A DNA stretch of 64,000 bases, taken from the NCBI GenBank assembly GCA_017893485.1, contig JACEHZ010000374.1, positions 1 through 64,000 on the forward strand. The letters run 5' to 3'. The DNA is from Hemerocallis citrina. Taxonomy: Eukaryota; Streptophyta; Magnoliopsida; Asparagales; Asphodelaceae. The position numbers and the translations under genes are program-made. Under the pieces are notes generated by a model. That model made no database searches. It had not been told where the DNA came from and saw only the letters and a list, made by a program, of their open reading frames with translations. Positions 1 through 13,246 of the stretch are shown here, in pieces. Positions within the stretch are counted from its first letter, which is position 1; each line of letters starts with the position of its first letter.

Positions 1-279
1 CAAATCAGGAGTGAAATTCTGAACTTTTTGCTTCTTCTTTTGTTTTTCTTTTCTTGAGACAATGTGATAGTCAAGTTTGGGGGGAAGGTTTACAAATTTA
101 TTATTTATTTTTGAAAAGACAAAAAAATAAAAGGAATTTCAGTTGGGATCACCATTACACTTTTGAGTTCTTTATTGTGCTAAGCATTGAAATATTTTTT
201 TTGGATAGACAATATCTTATAAAGCAAGAGTATGCATAACCTATTTATAGGGATGGCAACTGGGCAGGGTCAACCGGCG

Positions 280-545
280 ACCCCGCCCACGACCCGGCCC
301 GCCAACCGACCCGCTTAGCTTCTTGGCGGGTTCGAGTCGAAACACCCCCGGTGAACAGTACCGGGTCGACCCGGGTCGCAATTAAGGCGAATTTAACTCG
401 CGAAATCCAGCCCACGAACCCGGCCTACTCGCGAATTCAACCCCGCCAATACCGCGGGTCGACCCGCGGGTTTCGACCCGTTCGACCCCGTGATGGGTCG
501 AACGTTCGACCCGTGACGGGTCGACCGTTGACCCGCGGGTCAAAC
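280..545 (+). repeat. hAT 5' subterminal motif cluster
   Basis: Many direct and inverted copies of GACCCG/CGGGTC lie just inside the left end of the hAT, including fused forms such as CGGGTCGACCCG. In Ac-like elements clustered subterminal motifs are where the transposase binds; that role here is inferred from position and repetition. Confidence 0.7.
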
Positions 546-1152
546 GGTCGAAAAAAATGCCCGTTGCGCTCTGTCTGGGACAGAACCGTTTGGAACGGCT
601 CTTTGAGCCGTTGGGGGTTTTTTTTCCCCCACATATTTAGCCTATAAATATCCCCAAAAATTTCATAAAAAATCACACCTCACTCTCTTACTCTCTCTAC
701 TATTATACATCATTAGTAAAGAATTTTTGAACAATTATAGAATTCATCAAACAAGTGTACAAGGAGGCATATACACGATCAAATTTCGGTCGTATCGGAA
801 TCAAAATTCAACGTCTTTAACGTCTTCAACTCTCTTCAAACCCTCGTCTAATCTACTTCAACCTCTTCTCAAGTCTTCAATTGCGGAATCGGCAAAGCGC
901 TCCTCCATCTTTTCTATTGTATTCTTATTTTAAAACGATTTTTTTTACATACGCGTATTCCACGGTGAACGGTATCAAAATATCTCTATCTCTCTCGTTA
1001 AATTTTTTTTGCGTTGTAGTTAAAATTATTGTTCCTTTTTTTTGAACTTCTCTATCTCAACCCTCTTGTTTTTTAGATTTTTTTGTATAATTCACCGCTC
1101 CTATATTGTATATTTTTTTTTTACATACTTTACTTTAGCACATTACTACATT

Positions 1153-3265
1153 ATGTCTAGATCACGCGGTAGCGGTCGTAGCGAACACGATTCCTCCTTC
1201 TCTTCACGTAGGCCACCAATTGTCCCAACTAGTGAGCCCGCCCAAGATTACATTGATCCTACTATGGAACAATGGGGTACACACGACATGGATGTTGTAG
1301 GTGACATACAATTAGAAGAAGAACAACAACAACAACCCAAAACCACACAACCCCGTAGTAGTAGGAAAAGTAGAGGAGAAACTAGCGATTGGCATAAGTT
1401 TTATGATTATATCCCGGACGAACATACTCCGGGTATAGGTTTGAAAGTGTGTAAAACATGTATTAAAACATACAAATTCAAGAGGGGTGACGACACAGGT
1501 ACAATTAGTAGGCACATACAACATAATCATAAAGAACTTCTTGATCAAATACAAGGCCAACAAAAAATCAACCTTAGGACCGGTCAAGTAAATAGCCACC
1601 CTTATGATCCCGAACTTGTTCGTCGGGAAATGGCCCGATTAGTCATTAAGGAAGAGTTGCCATTTTCCTATCCCGAGAGTAGGAACTTGGAAAATTTTAA
1701 TCAAACGGCCTTAAACCCTCATTTTAAAAGAATTCCTGAAAAATACTTGCAAATCGGATTGTTTTAAAATGTATGTTGAAATGAAGGACGCGTTGATTGC
1801 AATTTTATGGAGTTTAACTTGTAGGGTTAGTTTAACTTCGGATTGTTGGACGGGTGTCAACAATATTCCAACGATGGGAATAACCTGTCATTGGATCGAC
1901 AATGATTGGATTCTTCAAAAAAGAATCATATCACTTGCGGCGTTGCCGTATCCCCATAGTGGCGCTGAAATAGCAAACCGTATTATAGAAATTTGTGATG
2001 TTTTTCATATTCGCGATAAAATTATGACTATTAGTTTTAATAATGCATCCAACAATAATATAGCAATTATTACTTTAAAATCTGTATTAAACCCTCTATC
2101 TGACAATATTTTTCATGTTAGATGTGCATGTCATATTATAAATTTATGTGTTCAAGATGCATTAAGAATAGCTGATCCGTATATAGTTAAAATTAAAAAT
2201 TGTGTACATTTCATTGCATTAAGTCCAAGCATTTTACAAGAATAAAAAGCTTGGTGTAGGGTTAGAAATGTTCCTTTTAGAAAATTTCCAAAGGATGTTA
2301 GACACCGATGGAATTCTACTTTTGATTTACTAAATGTTGTCACCGATTATAAAGCAGTTGTAAATGATTTTTGTATCGCAAAAAATATGCACAATTTTGA
2401 AATGACTCCCACCGATTGGTTTTTTGCCGAATCCTTGTTGAAATTTTTAGAACCTTTTAAAACCGCAACTTTAAAATTTTCAAAACATATGAATCTACTT
2501 CTAGTAGCATTTTTATTGAATTAGTTAGCATGATGCAAATATTTAACAAAATGTTGAATGATACCTATATTAGTGACATTGTAATACCTGCATTTCAAAA
2601 TTTTTTGAAGTATTATTTTCCTCCTCCTATGTTGATTTGTGTTGCTACTGTTATAGATCCCCGTATCAAATTAGAAGGTACGAAGAATTTGATAAAAATG
2701 ATTTTTGGATATTTAGAGGACAATGTAGAATTAATAATTGATTGTGCTACTTTTTTAGTTCAGTTTGAATCTACGTTAAATAACTTGTATGATTATTATG
2801 ATAGATGTTTTGCTTCTAGTAGTACAACTTCTGTAGTTAGTTCTTCTTCTGGTAGTTCTAAAGGTAAGGGTAAAAGTAGAATTGGTGATAGAACATTTAG
2901 TTTACTTGAACAAATTCAATCTAAAAAACCTAGGACTAATCAACCAAATGAATTAAATTGGTATAACCAACAGGATACTGAGCCTACTCTTTCTGCACTA
3001 GATATTTTACAATGGTGGAAAGAACATGAACACACTTTTAGTATTCTGTCAATTATGGCTAAAGATTTGCTAACTCTTCCTGTCTCTACAGTTGCTTCTG
3101 AGAGTGCATTTTCTACAAGTGGCAGGGTTCTATTTGATTACAGGAATCAGTTGAAGCCCGAGACGTTAGAGATGCTCGTTTGCAAAGAAGACTGGCTGAA
3201 GGCTGAAGATAGGATGCAAGGGAAAGCACTATCAAGTTCCACAAGTGGGAGCAACTCGCCCGAAG

Positions 3266-3316
<51 letters not shown>

Positions 3317-3318
3317 AG
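1153..3318 (+). pseudogene. hAT transposase, frameshifted
   Basis: This would encode the enzyme that excises and inserts the surrounding hAT. I chose the ATG at 1153, which gives an MSRSRGSG start. A BED zinc finger follows, with C100, C103, H121 and H126. The first part stops at 1767 and reading continues one frame over at 1769, where the TSDCWT segment (first catalytic Asp region) and the RCACHIINL motif are present. That part stops at 2245. A third part (2530-3318) carries the C-terminal hAT dimerisation domain, including LPVSTVASESAFSTSGR, and ends in 16 glutamines. At least two frame changes separate the parts, so no full enzyme can be made. The family call is firm; the damage could hide introns, but no clear splice sites explain it. 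Confidence 0.9.
3268..3315 (+). repeat. (CAA)16 trinucleotide repeat
   Basis: Sixteen perfect CAA codons encode a polyglutamine tail at the very C-terminus of the hAT transposase, directly before its TAG stop. It looks like a microsatellite expansion inside the coding region. Confidence 0.95.
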
Positions 3319-3599
3319 CTTTGCTTGTTATGTCAAATTAGAAAACTTATACTCAATTAAAATTGTATATAAGAAATATGTTATTGTATAAAACTTATTT
3401 GTTAATTGAATTCTTCATTTCGTTATAAATTGTTAAAATTGTATAACTTAAATTCATATGAATAATATTTCAAAATTTGTTGTCAATTTCACTCTTTCAA
3501 TCTTATTATTATTATTACAATTTTTATTGTTTATTAGTATTATTACTTACTTAGTATTATGAGGATTATTATTATTATTTTAATTTAAGCTACCCAAAA

Positions 3600-3810
3600 A
3601 ATAATAATAATAATAATATTAAACGGGCCAACCCGCGGGTCGACCCGGCCCAACCCGGGTTGAACCCTAAAGGGTTCACGGATTGGGCAGGCCACCCAAA
3701 CGAAAACTTAGCCCGGCCCGGCCCGTATAAGAGTGCAACCCGGCCCGGACCGGCTAAGTATACGTGCCAACCCGTACGGGTTGGGCCCGGCCCGGCCCAC
3801 TCGACCCGTT
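3600..3810 (+). repeat. hAT 3' subterminal motif cluster
   Basis: GC-rich right subterminal region with repeated GACCCG, CGGGTC and GCCCGGCCC boxes, mirroring the left end. It follows an AT-rich stretch with ATT/AAT microsatellite at about 3500-3620. Confidence 0.65.
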
Positions 3811-3829
3811 CTCCATCCCTACCTATTTA

Positions 3830-4493
3830 CTTTAGGATTATTGAATTTCACAATTCCTTACAAAATTGTGTGAGTCATGCTATTATACATAAAAGAAAAA
3901 TGTGAAGCTTTTTCTTGTGATTATCCCCTTTGATATAGCCCTAAACAGAGTTTAAGTAAATAGAGTGTTAATGAGTAGATAAAATAATTAAATAAAGTCT
4001 ACATACTCCAATGTTTTGAGTTGCTTAGTAACTGGGGATATTCATCACAAATGTTTACTTTTACGTCAAACGACAACATGAAATATGAGTATGCAAAGCA
4101 CTCTAAGTTTGTGACTTGTTGAGTAACCGGGTGAATTCATCACAAATGTTTGCATTCGCATCAAAAGGCAAATGAAAAATTAGAGAAGAGGCTAAAAAAA
4201 AAACTCTAGTTTGCTACTCGGTTTGTAGTAGTAAAAGGGGGGAATCACAAATGAAGTTGTTACATACTATAATTATATTAATTGCATGACAATTATGATT
4301 ATGTTTGGAATTATAAATAAATAATTGCACTAGAGAAAGTGAGTATGTTTGATTTTACTTTATTTGCTGTCGTTTATATTTTTAATTGAAATTTTGATGC
4401 TTGCATGATGAGATCTCTTGGTATGATGAGTTGAGCTATTATTGATCCTTTATTCATGATTTTACTTTTTGCTCGAGGACAAACAAAATCTTA
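3830..4493 (+). other. Non-coding internal tail of the Athila-like element
   Basis: No gene is visible. Two diverged copies of a box containing TTCATCACAAATGTTT lie about 105 bp apart (near 4042 and 4137), and a weaker third copy follows near 4245. The stretch joins across the hAT to 1-247. Confidence 0.5.
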
Positions 4494-4507
4494 AGTTTGG
4501 GGGTATT
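4494..4507 (+). other. Polypurine tract of the Athila-like element
   Basis: The run AGTTTGGGGGTATT lies directly before the LTR start TGATGTG. This is the expected position of the plus-strand priming site used during reverse transcription. Confidence 0.65.
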
Positions 4508-6300
4508 TGATGTGTTTAATTTTTATACAAATATTTGTACTCATTTACCTATTAAAATTGCTTGTTTTCGTCTATCTTGTTTATAATTCATTTTTTTCCA
4601 TAAGATTTCAACTAATTAATTATTTTTGAAGAAATAAGATTTTTGATGCAAAATGTGAAGATTTTTGGTAAAACTCAGCAAGAAAAACAAACAGAATGAT
4701 TTATTAAATTTTATTGTTTTGTTGATTTTTAAATTATATAATTTTGCCGTGAGAAAATAAAATATAAATTTTAATTTGCCAATTGAGATGAAATAGCAAT
4801 AAATAATTTTAAAAGGGATTAAATAAGCTGATATGATTTTTAGTTAGTTTAATTTATTTAAACTAATTAATTTTATTTTATTTTTTTATTATAATTTCTG
4901 ATTTATTTTTGTGTGTAGCACGTGTTTTCCAGAAAAGGAAAGAGAAGAAAAAGAAGAAAGAAATAAAGAGCAAATCATGGAAGGAAGTAAATAAAAGAAA
5001 AGGAGGGGGGTTTCTGCAAAAAGTAAACCCTAATTCTCCTACCCGTACGCCTATAAATTCAAGACCAAGAGAGAGAAGAGACGACACGCCACATGAGACG
5101 ACTACAAAACAAATATAAAAAAAAGAGAAAAGCAAAAGAGGCTCAGAGAGAGAGAGACGGTTGTCTCTGGTTGCGTGCGGTTCCCAACACAAAGAAAGAG
5201 ATAGAAGAAGATGAAGGTGACGCATGATTGGACTTGGCACGTGGATCCTGGTTCCTGGTCGTGCAAAAGGAGAAAGAGCGTGAAAGACCGGGAGGCGACG
5301 TGACCAGGAGTGGCTATCTCTCTTTACTGACGTGGCATTCGGAACGCAGAGACCAAGGCAGAATACGTCAGCACATGCTGACGTGTCTTGGGCAGCTCAG
5401 AAAATGAAAAAGAGAGAGACATCACTGACTCAACGGTGCTCAAAACGAAACAGACAGGGACAGAAAAGTGAGATAACTGATTTTGCTTTTCGGAATGCGG
5501 TTCGAGGCTGTTCAGTTCGCAATTTCTTTTAGAAAGCAGTCTCTTTTTGTATCTCTTTTCTTTCTTTAATTTTTATAATGCAATCCAAGACAATGTTTAT
5601 TAGTTGTAAAACCATTATAAACTAAATTTATTTTCTAGGGCTACGATGTAGCCAAGTTTTGAGAACACAATTTTAATTCCATATTATTTTTCTGTTTTTC
5701 CATGGGTGTGTGTTGATTTTTATTCTTAATGTGTACAATTGATGGATAGACATTTGTATGATCTATTAAATCATGAAGAGACCGAACTGGTAATTTGAAA
5801 TTAATAAAAATTAAACACCGTTATAAGAGCGAATTGCTGTTAATGTGACCGTTCAGAAATCTATAGATCTTAATGAATTTTCAATTGGTAATTTGTGCAT
5901 GAACTATGACAAATGATTAGTTGAGAATAATTTTGATATTACTTGAGAGAGAATATTGAATAATTTGGGGATTTTGGTCTACAACTTGGAAAAACAATCT
6001 TTTTATTCATATGGAATTATAAATTGTGTGTGATTAACTAGGTAAAGTCAAAAGCCCTAGAATTAACTTTGCCATTAAAAAATTACAAAATTTTATATTC
6101 CGCTCACTCTTAATTAATTTAGTTAGATTTTTAGATTAATTTAAATTATTTGTCTTCTTTATTAATTTCGATCTTCCAAATAGTGATTCATCTAGTAATA
6201 TCAGTACTCAATAAAATAATTAGTCCCTGTGGGTTCGACACTCTTTTCACTTAACTATACTACTTGTTACAATTTTTTACACTTGCAAATATTCACATCA
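4508..6300 (+). repeat. 3' LTR of the Athila-like element
   Basis: The LTR is 1793 bp and opens with TGATGTG and closes with CACATCA, a perfect 7-bp inverted repeat. A TATAAAT promoter box lies at 5052-5058, followed by a purine-rich leader. Near the 3' end it contains CCTGTGGGTTCGACACTC, a segment common at the ends of this lineage's LTRs. It abuts copia integrase sequence at 6301. The 5' LTR would be outside the window; the predicted target duplication is ATAAT (6301-6305). ORFs inside the LTR are not supported as genes. Confidence 0.8.
5052..5058 (+). promoter_or_regulatory. TATA box of the Athila-like LTR
   Basis: TATAAAT inside the LTR, about 30 bp before a GAGA-rich leader. It would start the retrotransposon transcript, and in a 3' LTR it points into the neighbouring copia DNA. 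Confidence 0.6.
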
Positions 6301-8729
6301 ATAATATATATGAATTATGTTTAAAAACAAATGAGTTTTCGAATTGTTTTTGTTTAGTTGCTTCGAACAATGATTCTTGGCTTTGGCATAAGAGATTTGG
6401 ACATGTAAATATGAAAAATATTGCTAAAATATCTAAGAATAACCTAGTTATAGGACTGCCAGAATTATCTTTTAAGAAAGATAAAATGTGTGATGCATGT
6501 CAACTAGGAAAACAAGTAAAATCTACTTTTAAGACAAAAGAAATGATTTCTACTAGTAGGCCTCTCGAATTGATCCATATGAATTTCTTTGGCCCTACTA
6601 GAGTCGCTTCTTTAAATAAAAGTAGATATATAATTATTTTAGTAGATGATTTTTCAAGATTTACATGGGTATTCTTTTTGAAACATAAAAATGAAGCCTT
6701 TGAATAATTTGCAAATTTCTGCAAACGAATTCAAAATCAAAAATCTCTAACCATAGTCACTATTAGAAGTGATCATGGTGGAGAATTTGAGAATGAAACT
6801 TTTTTAGAATACTGCAACAAGAATGTTATAACACATTCATTTGCATTTCCTAGAGCTTCACCACAAAATGGAGTGTTTGAAAGAAAGAATAGGACATTGT
6901 AACAATGTGCACGTACTATGCTTGTTGAAAGTAACTTGCCTAAATAATTCTGGGCTGAAGCTGTTTCTAAAGCATGCTATGTTTTAGATAGAATATTAAT
7001 TAGGCCAAAGCTTAAGAAAACTTGTTTTGAATTATTTTATGAACGAATTCCTAAAGTATCTTATATTAAAGTATTTGGTTGTAATTATTTCATATTAAAC
7101 ACAAAAAATAATCTAGATAAATTTGATGCTAGATCTAATGAAGGAATCTTCATTGGATACTCAAATAAAAGTAAGGCATATGGAATTTTCAATAAGTCAT
7201 CTTTGACTATTGAAGAATCTATGCATGTTTCATTTGATGAACTCTACCTTCATCTAATGTTATTGAAGATAATGAAATTGAATCATCACCACTAGATAAC
7301 ATTATTAAATCACTTAAGCAAACTACCCTAGATAAGTCGACTAATGGACTTCCTAAGTCGACTGATGTAAATCAGTCGGCTGATGGGTTTATTAAGTCGA
7401 CTAATCCTGTAGCGATAACTCAAACTTTACCAAAGTCATTTGTTGAAGTTTGAGATCATCCTCATGACTTAATTATTGGTGACATCTCACATGGCATTCA
7501 AACAAGATCCCATTTTAATATGATTTCTCATACTACCTTCTTAACGGATTTTGAACCAAAAAATATTCAAGAAGCATGTGAGAATGAATTTTGGTTGAAT
7601 GCTATGCAAGATGAACTTAACCAATTTGTAAGAAATAATGTATGGGATTTAGTTCCACGGCCTCATGATCATACTATTATTGGTACCAGTTGTTAGGAAC
7701 AAAACTAGATTAGTTGCTTAAGGATATAATCAAGAAGAAGGAATTGATTTTGATGAAACATATACTCCTGTTGCTAGACTAGAATCAATTAGAATTTTAT
7801 TATCTTTTGCGTGTTTTATGAATTTCACACTTTTCCAAATGGATGTTAAAAGTGCTTTTTTAAATGGTTTCATTAAGGAAGATGTGTATGTTAAACAACC
7901 ACCCGGTTTCGAACATGAACAATTCCCAAACCATGTTTTTAAATTGAAAAAGGCTTTATATGGTCTAAAACAAGCACCTCGTGCTTGGCATGATCGTTTA
8001 AAAAATTTTATTTTAGAAATTGGTTTTAAAATTGGTAAAGTAGATAATACTTTGTTTATTAGGAAAATGAACACAGATATACTAATCATACAAATTTATG
8101 TAGATGACATTATTTTTGGATCAACTAACAGTAATCTATGTTAAGAGTTTGCTAATACCATGAAAAATGAGTTTGATATGAGTCACATGGGTGATCTCAA
8201 TTATTTCCTTGGACTACAAATAAAACAGTCTCAAAATGGCGATTTATTATTCAAAGAAAATATGCTAAGGAATTACTCAAACGATTTGGCATGGATAGCA
8301 CTAATAGTAAGACCACACCTATGGCTACTACTACAACACTTGACAAAGATGAATTAGGTAAGAGTGTCGATCAAAAGCTCTATCAAGATATGATTGGATC
8401 ACTCTTATATATAATTGCTAGTAAACCAGATATTATGTTTAGCGTATGTTTGTGTGCTAGATATCAGTCTGATCCAAAAGAATCTCACTTAAAAATAGTG
8501 AAACGTATTTTAAGATATATTAAAGGCACATTTGAATATGGTTTATTTTATTCTCGCACCAATAATTTTCAACTATTGTCGTATAGTGACGCTGATTTTG
8601 CTGGTAGTAAAACTGATCGCAAAAGTACTAGTGAAACTTGTCACTTTTTGGGACATTCCCTAGTATCTTGGTGCAGTAAAAAGCAAAATTCGGTATCTCT
8701 ATCTACCACAGAAGCTGAATATTTTGCTG
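6301..8729 (+). pseudogene. Copia pol: integrase, reverse transcriptase, start of RNase H
   Basis: In order: a GAG-pre-integrase HHCC finger (WLWHKRFGHVN ... CDACQLGK) near 6380-6510; the integrase core with VDDFSRFTWVFF and SDHGGEF; reverse transcriptase (about 7700-8350) with QMDVKSAFLNG and the catalytic YVDDIIFG; and RNase H up to TEAEYFA at 8724. The integrase LIHMNFFGP has Asn where the catalytic Asp normally stands. In-frame stops occur near 6704, 6900, 6946 and 7733, and the frame changes around 7240-7700 and 8140-8300. Several stops fit CAA/CAG-to-stop changes. The 5' gag and protease are missing, removed by the Athila-like insertion boundary. Confidence 0.9.
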
Positions 8730-11209
8730 TGTAACGCCCCGATCTCCCCGCAACTGGAAAACCGTGACACATGCCAAGATATTTCCTTCAATTAGTCTCG
8801 AGACACAGAAAAACTGAAAAATTTAAAAACTTTTCTTCAACACAGAGTTACTACGCAGTAATTACTAATATCAGTTTGTAATACCAAACTGTACTGTCTA
8901 CCCCTTTTCTTTTCTTTTTGACTCCAAAATCAATTCTTCCAATTTCTATCACTTTAAACATAAACTAAAATAGTTATGTTTCAAAGAAAATTTGGGCAGA
9001 GTCTCCCTTGTATTTTTTGCCCAAAACACAGAAAAGCTCACGAAATTTTGCTCTAAATTCCGTAGCTTACATCACAGGCAATAATAATACGGGCTCCCTA
9101 GGCCAAAATGAGCATCATCACACAGGCAATATATATATATGCTCTGGGGGCCAAACTCATAACGGTTTAACAAATATCAATTAAAAAGCATAAATCCTTT
9201 TGAAAACGTAGTAAGTTTTTAGAAAATAACCTGTAAAAACGTACCACGACGCCCGGCACTCCACAACAAAATGGGTACGGGTCCAAACCATATCCTGCTG
9301 CCTCACACTATACTCTTCATCATCATCCTCATACTTATACATCAAAAATACAATTTAAAGCATAAATCTTTACTATTTACAATTAAAACATAACAACGAA
9401 TTATAACTGGAGCTCCACTCCACGGAACCTGTACCTATACCTCACCTCTGCACTGCTGAGGACCTGTAAAAATAGGGACCTAGGGTAGTCCAGGGACTTT
9501 CTAACCCCTAAACACTAAGGGGTTAGCCATTTCTGGTGTGAGTATAATTTATTCAAATAAGTAAATAAATTAAACTTACATGTAAAAACATAACGAACTC
9601 ACAATTTCCAAGATAAACAAATCTTACTTGACATCTGAATATGTAAACATCATAAATGAGATTTTACATCAAATACTCTCTGAGTCATCACCTGTATGTA
9701 TATCTATACCCGCTCATAACATACTTATATTTAGTAACCATTTGAATAACCACTCATAATACAATATTGATTTTGTTTCCTTATATCACGTAGACCATCA
9801 TAAACATATGTCTTCATTCTCATACTACCACATTCATTCATGTCCAACCTAACATCTCATTTCACCTTACCATTTACTTGCATTTTATCATAATGTACCC
9901 TATATCCCAACATAGTTTTGGCAATAACATATCACACGCCAAGCCGATAGCTTGGGTAATAATCACGCATATCCCAAGCCCAACTTGGGTAATATCACAT
10001 CACATCCCAAGCCCATAGCTTGGTTATTAATTTACTTCACTATCACACTCGCAATTTATCTCGAATGGAAAAGACACGTGTACATATAATTTGTGCCTGT
10101 GTACGTTATGACTTAAACTCTAATGCAAAATTACTAATACAACGATGCTCTTATTCTAATGCAAGATTTCTAATGTGATGATGCTCTTATTCTAATGCCA
10201 GCAAGTCTCCGAAGCAACATGCAGACCATACTACATGCGTCCATCTCAAGCCGTTTCTCCATATATAGGGATTTGAACCCGCGTTATGAATTTTTAATTG
10301 TACACAACCTGTTCCTGACAGATACTACATGACTGATGAGGTTGCAAACGTGGTCAAGTCCCACCAATGCAGTACGCTCATGGTGTCTATGTTTGCCACT
10401 ACTACCCGGTACACCGGACCTCACTCAAAAACCAGACGAACACAGGGTCTCCCGAGCGCAGTATAGCATAAAGCCTATCCTGTGTCACCCCTGACTCATA
10501 GACCGTGATCTATGGCCTGTTCGCTCTCCCTGGCCAAGGACCCGACGAAGTTCCGGGGTCCATCCCCCTAGCTCCGCCCGCCTTATCATGGCACTTCAGG
10601 AATTAACAGCGCGAGATACGCAACCCGTGCTCCCAACTCGTGAGACGCCACCGTACGTATTCCTTTGATGGGAAGGTACAACCCAATATCACCACCTAAG
10701 GCCTGCCTCGAGGGACAAGTTGGTCGTAAGGCGCCCCCTACAACCGACTCCTCTCTTTTCAACAAGGGTCTAAGTAAAATAATCTTTATAAGTCACTACC
10801 TTAATGATGTGCCTGACTCGAACAATCCTAGGGATGACAATATTATAAACACAATATTCTAGGCCTTAAATTAGACCTCGCAAGATAACTCTACTAGGCT
10901 GCTCAACCTAGACTTTCCCAGAATCCCTCAGGATCCAGTTCATGGCCTATCGATCCAAGACCCCGGCAATACGAATGCATTCACATGCTATTACCCTTAA
11001 CTTGGATTTCGTCACACTCTGGTCCGCAATCAACCAACGGTTAAGATCTGACGGCACCCGTGAAGTGACTCGTCCACAGTCCCTTAGGAGTAAGCTAAAA
11101 ACACGTCTTGATGGTCATAGCCCTAGGGCAATGATATCACCCTAGATGAGCACAAAAAACTGCGTATTAGCTAAGAAGCTACATATGAGTAACCAAAAAC
11201 ACATACGAG

Positions 11210-11435
11210 CTAAACAGCTACGTATGGGACCAACAGCTACATACGGGCCACTCGAGCCGCGTATGAGACAACAACATGCATACGAGCCAAATAAGCTCCG
11301 TATGAGACCAACATCTACAAACGGGCCAGTCGAGCCGCGTATGAGACAACAACACACATACGAGCCAAATAAGCTGCCTATGAGACCCACAGCTACATAC
11401 GGGCCAGTCGAGCCACGTACGCGCAAAACCACATT
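11210..11435. repeat. 78-bp tandem repeat, about 2.9 copies
   Basis: Units containing TATGAGACCAAC, CGGGCCAGTCGAGCC and ACGAGCCAAATAAGCT recur with a 78-bp period (for example 11296 and 11374). The open frames across it on both strands are products of the repetition. Confidence 0.8.
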
Positions 11436-12480
11436 CAAACAACCATACAGGTAATCAAACCTAGAAGCAACCAACTGTGCTTACTAGCCAACTTGATCTT
11501 CTATAATTAGAAGTAACAGAAGAATCTACTATAATTAACTTAAGCATGGTATCCTTCTAAAATCAACGCATCATGGCATACCTACTATAATCAACTCAAA
11601 CATGAGTTTCTCACTATAATCAGCCTACAACAACTCGTGCATGGTATCTTTCTAAAATCAACTCGAGCATGGTAGGTTTTACTGGAATATCACATAGGCA
11701 TGAATGGGTTCTTCACACAACTCAAGCATGGATTCTTAATATATCACAAGTGTGGGTTCTTTCTCTACAACAATCCAAATCCATAGGATGAGTTCTTTTT
11801 ACTCACCACTACTAAGAACTAAAATGAGTTCCTTTTTGCATACACAAATAATATAGCCATAGGAATGGGTTCTTTCTCAACCTACAACAAGTAATCGACA
11901 TAAAGGTGTGATCTTTTAACATCCTATAACTGACAACAACAAAAAATTGTTTCTTTATCATACTACAACTAACATAACATCAAGTTGGGTTCTTTTAGCA
12001 TCCACAATTTACTCAACCCTCAAACTGGGTTCTTTCTCAACCTCCAACAACTCACACCTAAAAGATGGGTTCTTTTCTTCACCTACACAAGTAGTAACCC
12101 TAAAGATGGTTCTTTCTACATATACATAAACAAATAAGGAGAGCAAACAACTAATTTAGAAGTAGAGAATTCCCCACATACATAATTAATCCCTTTATCC
12201 ATAAATTTATACCAATACACGTTATCCCCATACGCCTCATCCATAATTCATATCAATACTTTAGTTTATTCGAACTTCTTCAAAACATCAAAATACGTAT
12301 ATAAACCATACACCCATATTTTGATATCATCATCTAAATATAACTCATCCATTATATAGGTTTTTGTATACTCAAAATAGTTAATTTCACCATATTTTTA
12401 CAATCACAAAAATACGTAAAATAAATCGATACTTACTTATTTCTTTAAACCACAAAATACATAAATGAATTAATACTCAC

Positions 12481-13055
12481 ATATTCTTAACCACAAAATA
12501 CGTAGATAAATTTATACTCACCATATTTTGATATCCCCATATACATATACGTTATTCAAACATCTTTAAGCATCGATACATAAATAATCATACTCACATA
12601 TATCTTTAAACCACGAAAATATATAAATAATATAACTCACCATTATCTTTAAACCATGAAAATATATAAATAATATAACTCACATATTCTTCAAACCACA
12701 AAAATATATAAATAACTAACTCACATATATTTTTAACCGCAGAAATACGTAAATAATTTTACACTCACATATTCTTAACCACAAAATACGTAGATAAATT
12801 TATACTAACCATATTTTGATATCATCATATAGATATAACTCATCCCCTTATACATATATGTTATTCAAACATCTTTAAACATCAATACATAAATAAATCA
12901 TACTCACATATATCTTTAAACCACGAAAATATATAAATAATATAACTCACCATTATTTTTAAACCACGAAAATATATAAATAATATAACTCACATATTCT
13001 TCAAACCACAAAAATATATAAATAACTAACTCACATATTCATCAAACCACAAAAA
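12481..13055. repeat. 288-bp segmental duplication in AT-rich DNA
   Basis: The segment starting ATATTCTTAACCACAAAATA at 12481 recurs at 12769 and stays similar to about 13055. Inside it a shorter unit with CACGAAAATATATAAATAATA is itself repeated several times. Confidence 0.8.
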
Positions 13056-13246
13056 TATGTAATAAACCAACTCTCCACATTTCGCGAAGATTCGAAGCGT
13101 CGCCATGCCACCCCGCATCCGAAGTCGCGAATATATCCTATCACCAAATTTCAAGCAATTAAAACTCAATCATTCAAACCAATCATAAAAGCTAAAAGCA
13201 CTATCCCCAAATATCACACAAGCATTTACTGAACGCTTGGGATATA

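Larger units (their letters stand above)
248..3821 (+). mobile_element. hAT DNA transposon (Ac-like), 3.57 kb
   Basis: The element is bounded by a perfect 8-bp target duplication, CCTATTTA, at 240-247 and 3822-3829. Its ends read TAGGGATGGCAA on the left and, reverse-complemented, TAGGGATGGAGA on the right, so the terminal inverted repeats are short and Ac-like. Both subterminal regions are GC-rich and full of GACCCG/CGGGTC boxes. The interior carries a broken transposase gene (1153-3318). Eight-base duplications and these termini are diagnostic of the hAT superfamily. The perfect duplication suggests a fairly recent insertion. Because the transposase is frameshifted, the copy was either moved by a relative or decayed afterwards. 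Confidence 0.95.
1..6300 (+). mobile_element. Athila-like Ty3/gypsy retrotransposon, 3' part (interrupted by hAT)
   Basis: This is the 3' end of an LTR retrotransposon that starts outside the window. Positions 1-247 and 3830-4507 are AT-rich internal sequence without a convincing gene; each carries an AAGTTTGGGGG stretch typical of the 3' untranslated part of Athila/Tat-type elements. A purine-rich tract ending at 4507 is followed by an LTR (4508-6300) whose ends form the inverted repeat TGATGTG/CACATCA. The element lies in the coding region of a copia retrotransposon, which resumes at 6301. The hAT at 248-3821 is a later insertion. Assignment to Athila rests on the LTR and tract style, because no pol domain is in the window; Tat is the alternative. 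Confidence 0.7.

Noticed and set aside
10665..11145. Two 65-67-residue plus-strand ORFs
   Set aside because: Inside the LTR-like block, no recognisable motif; length expected by chance.
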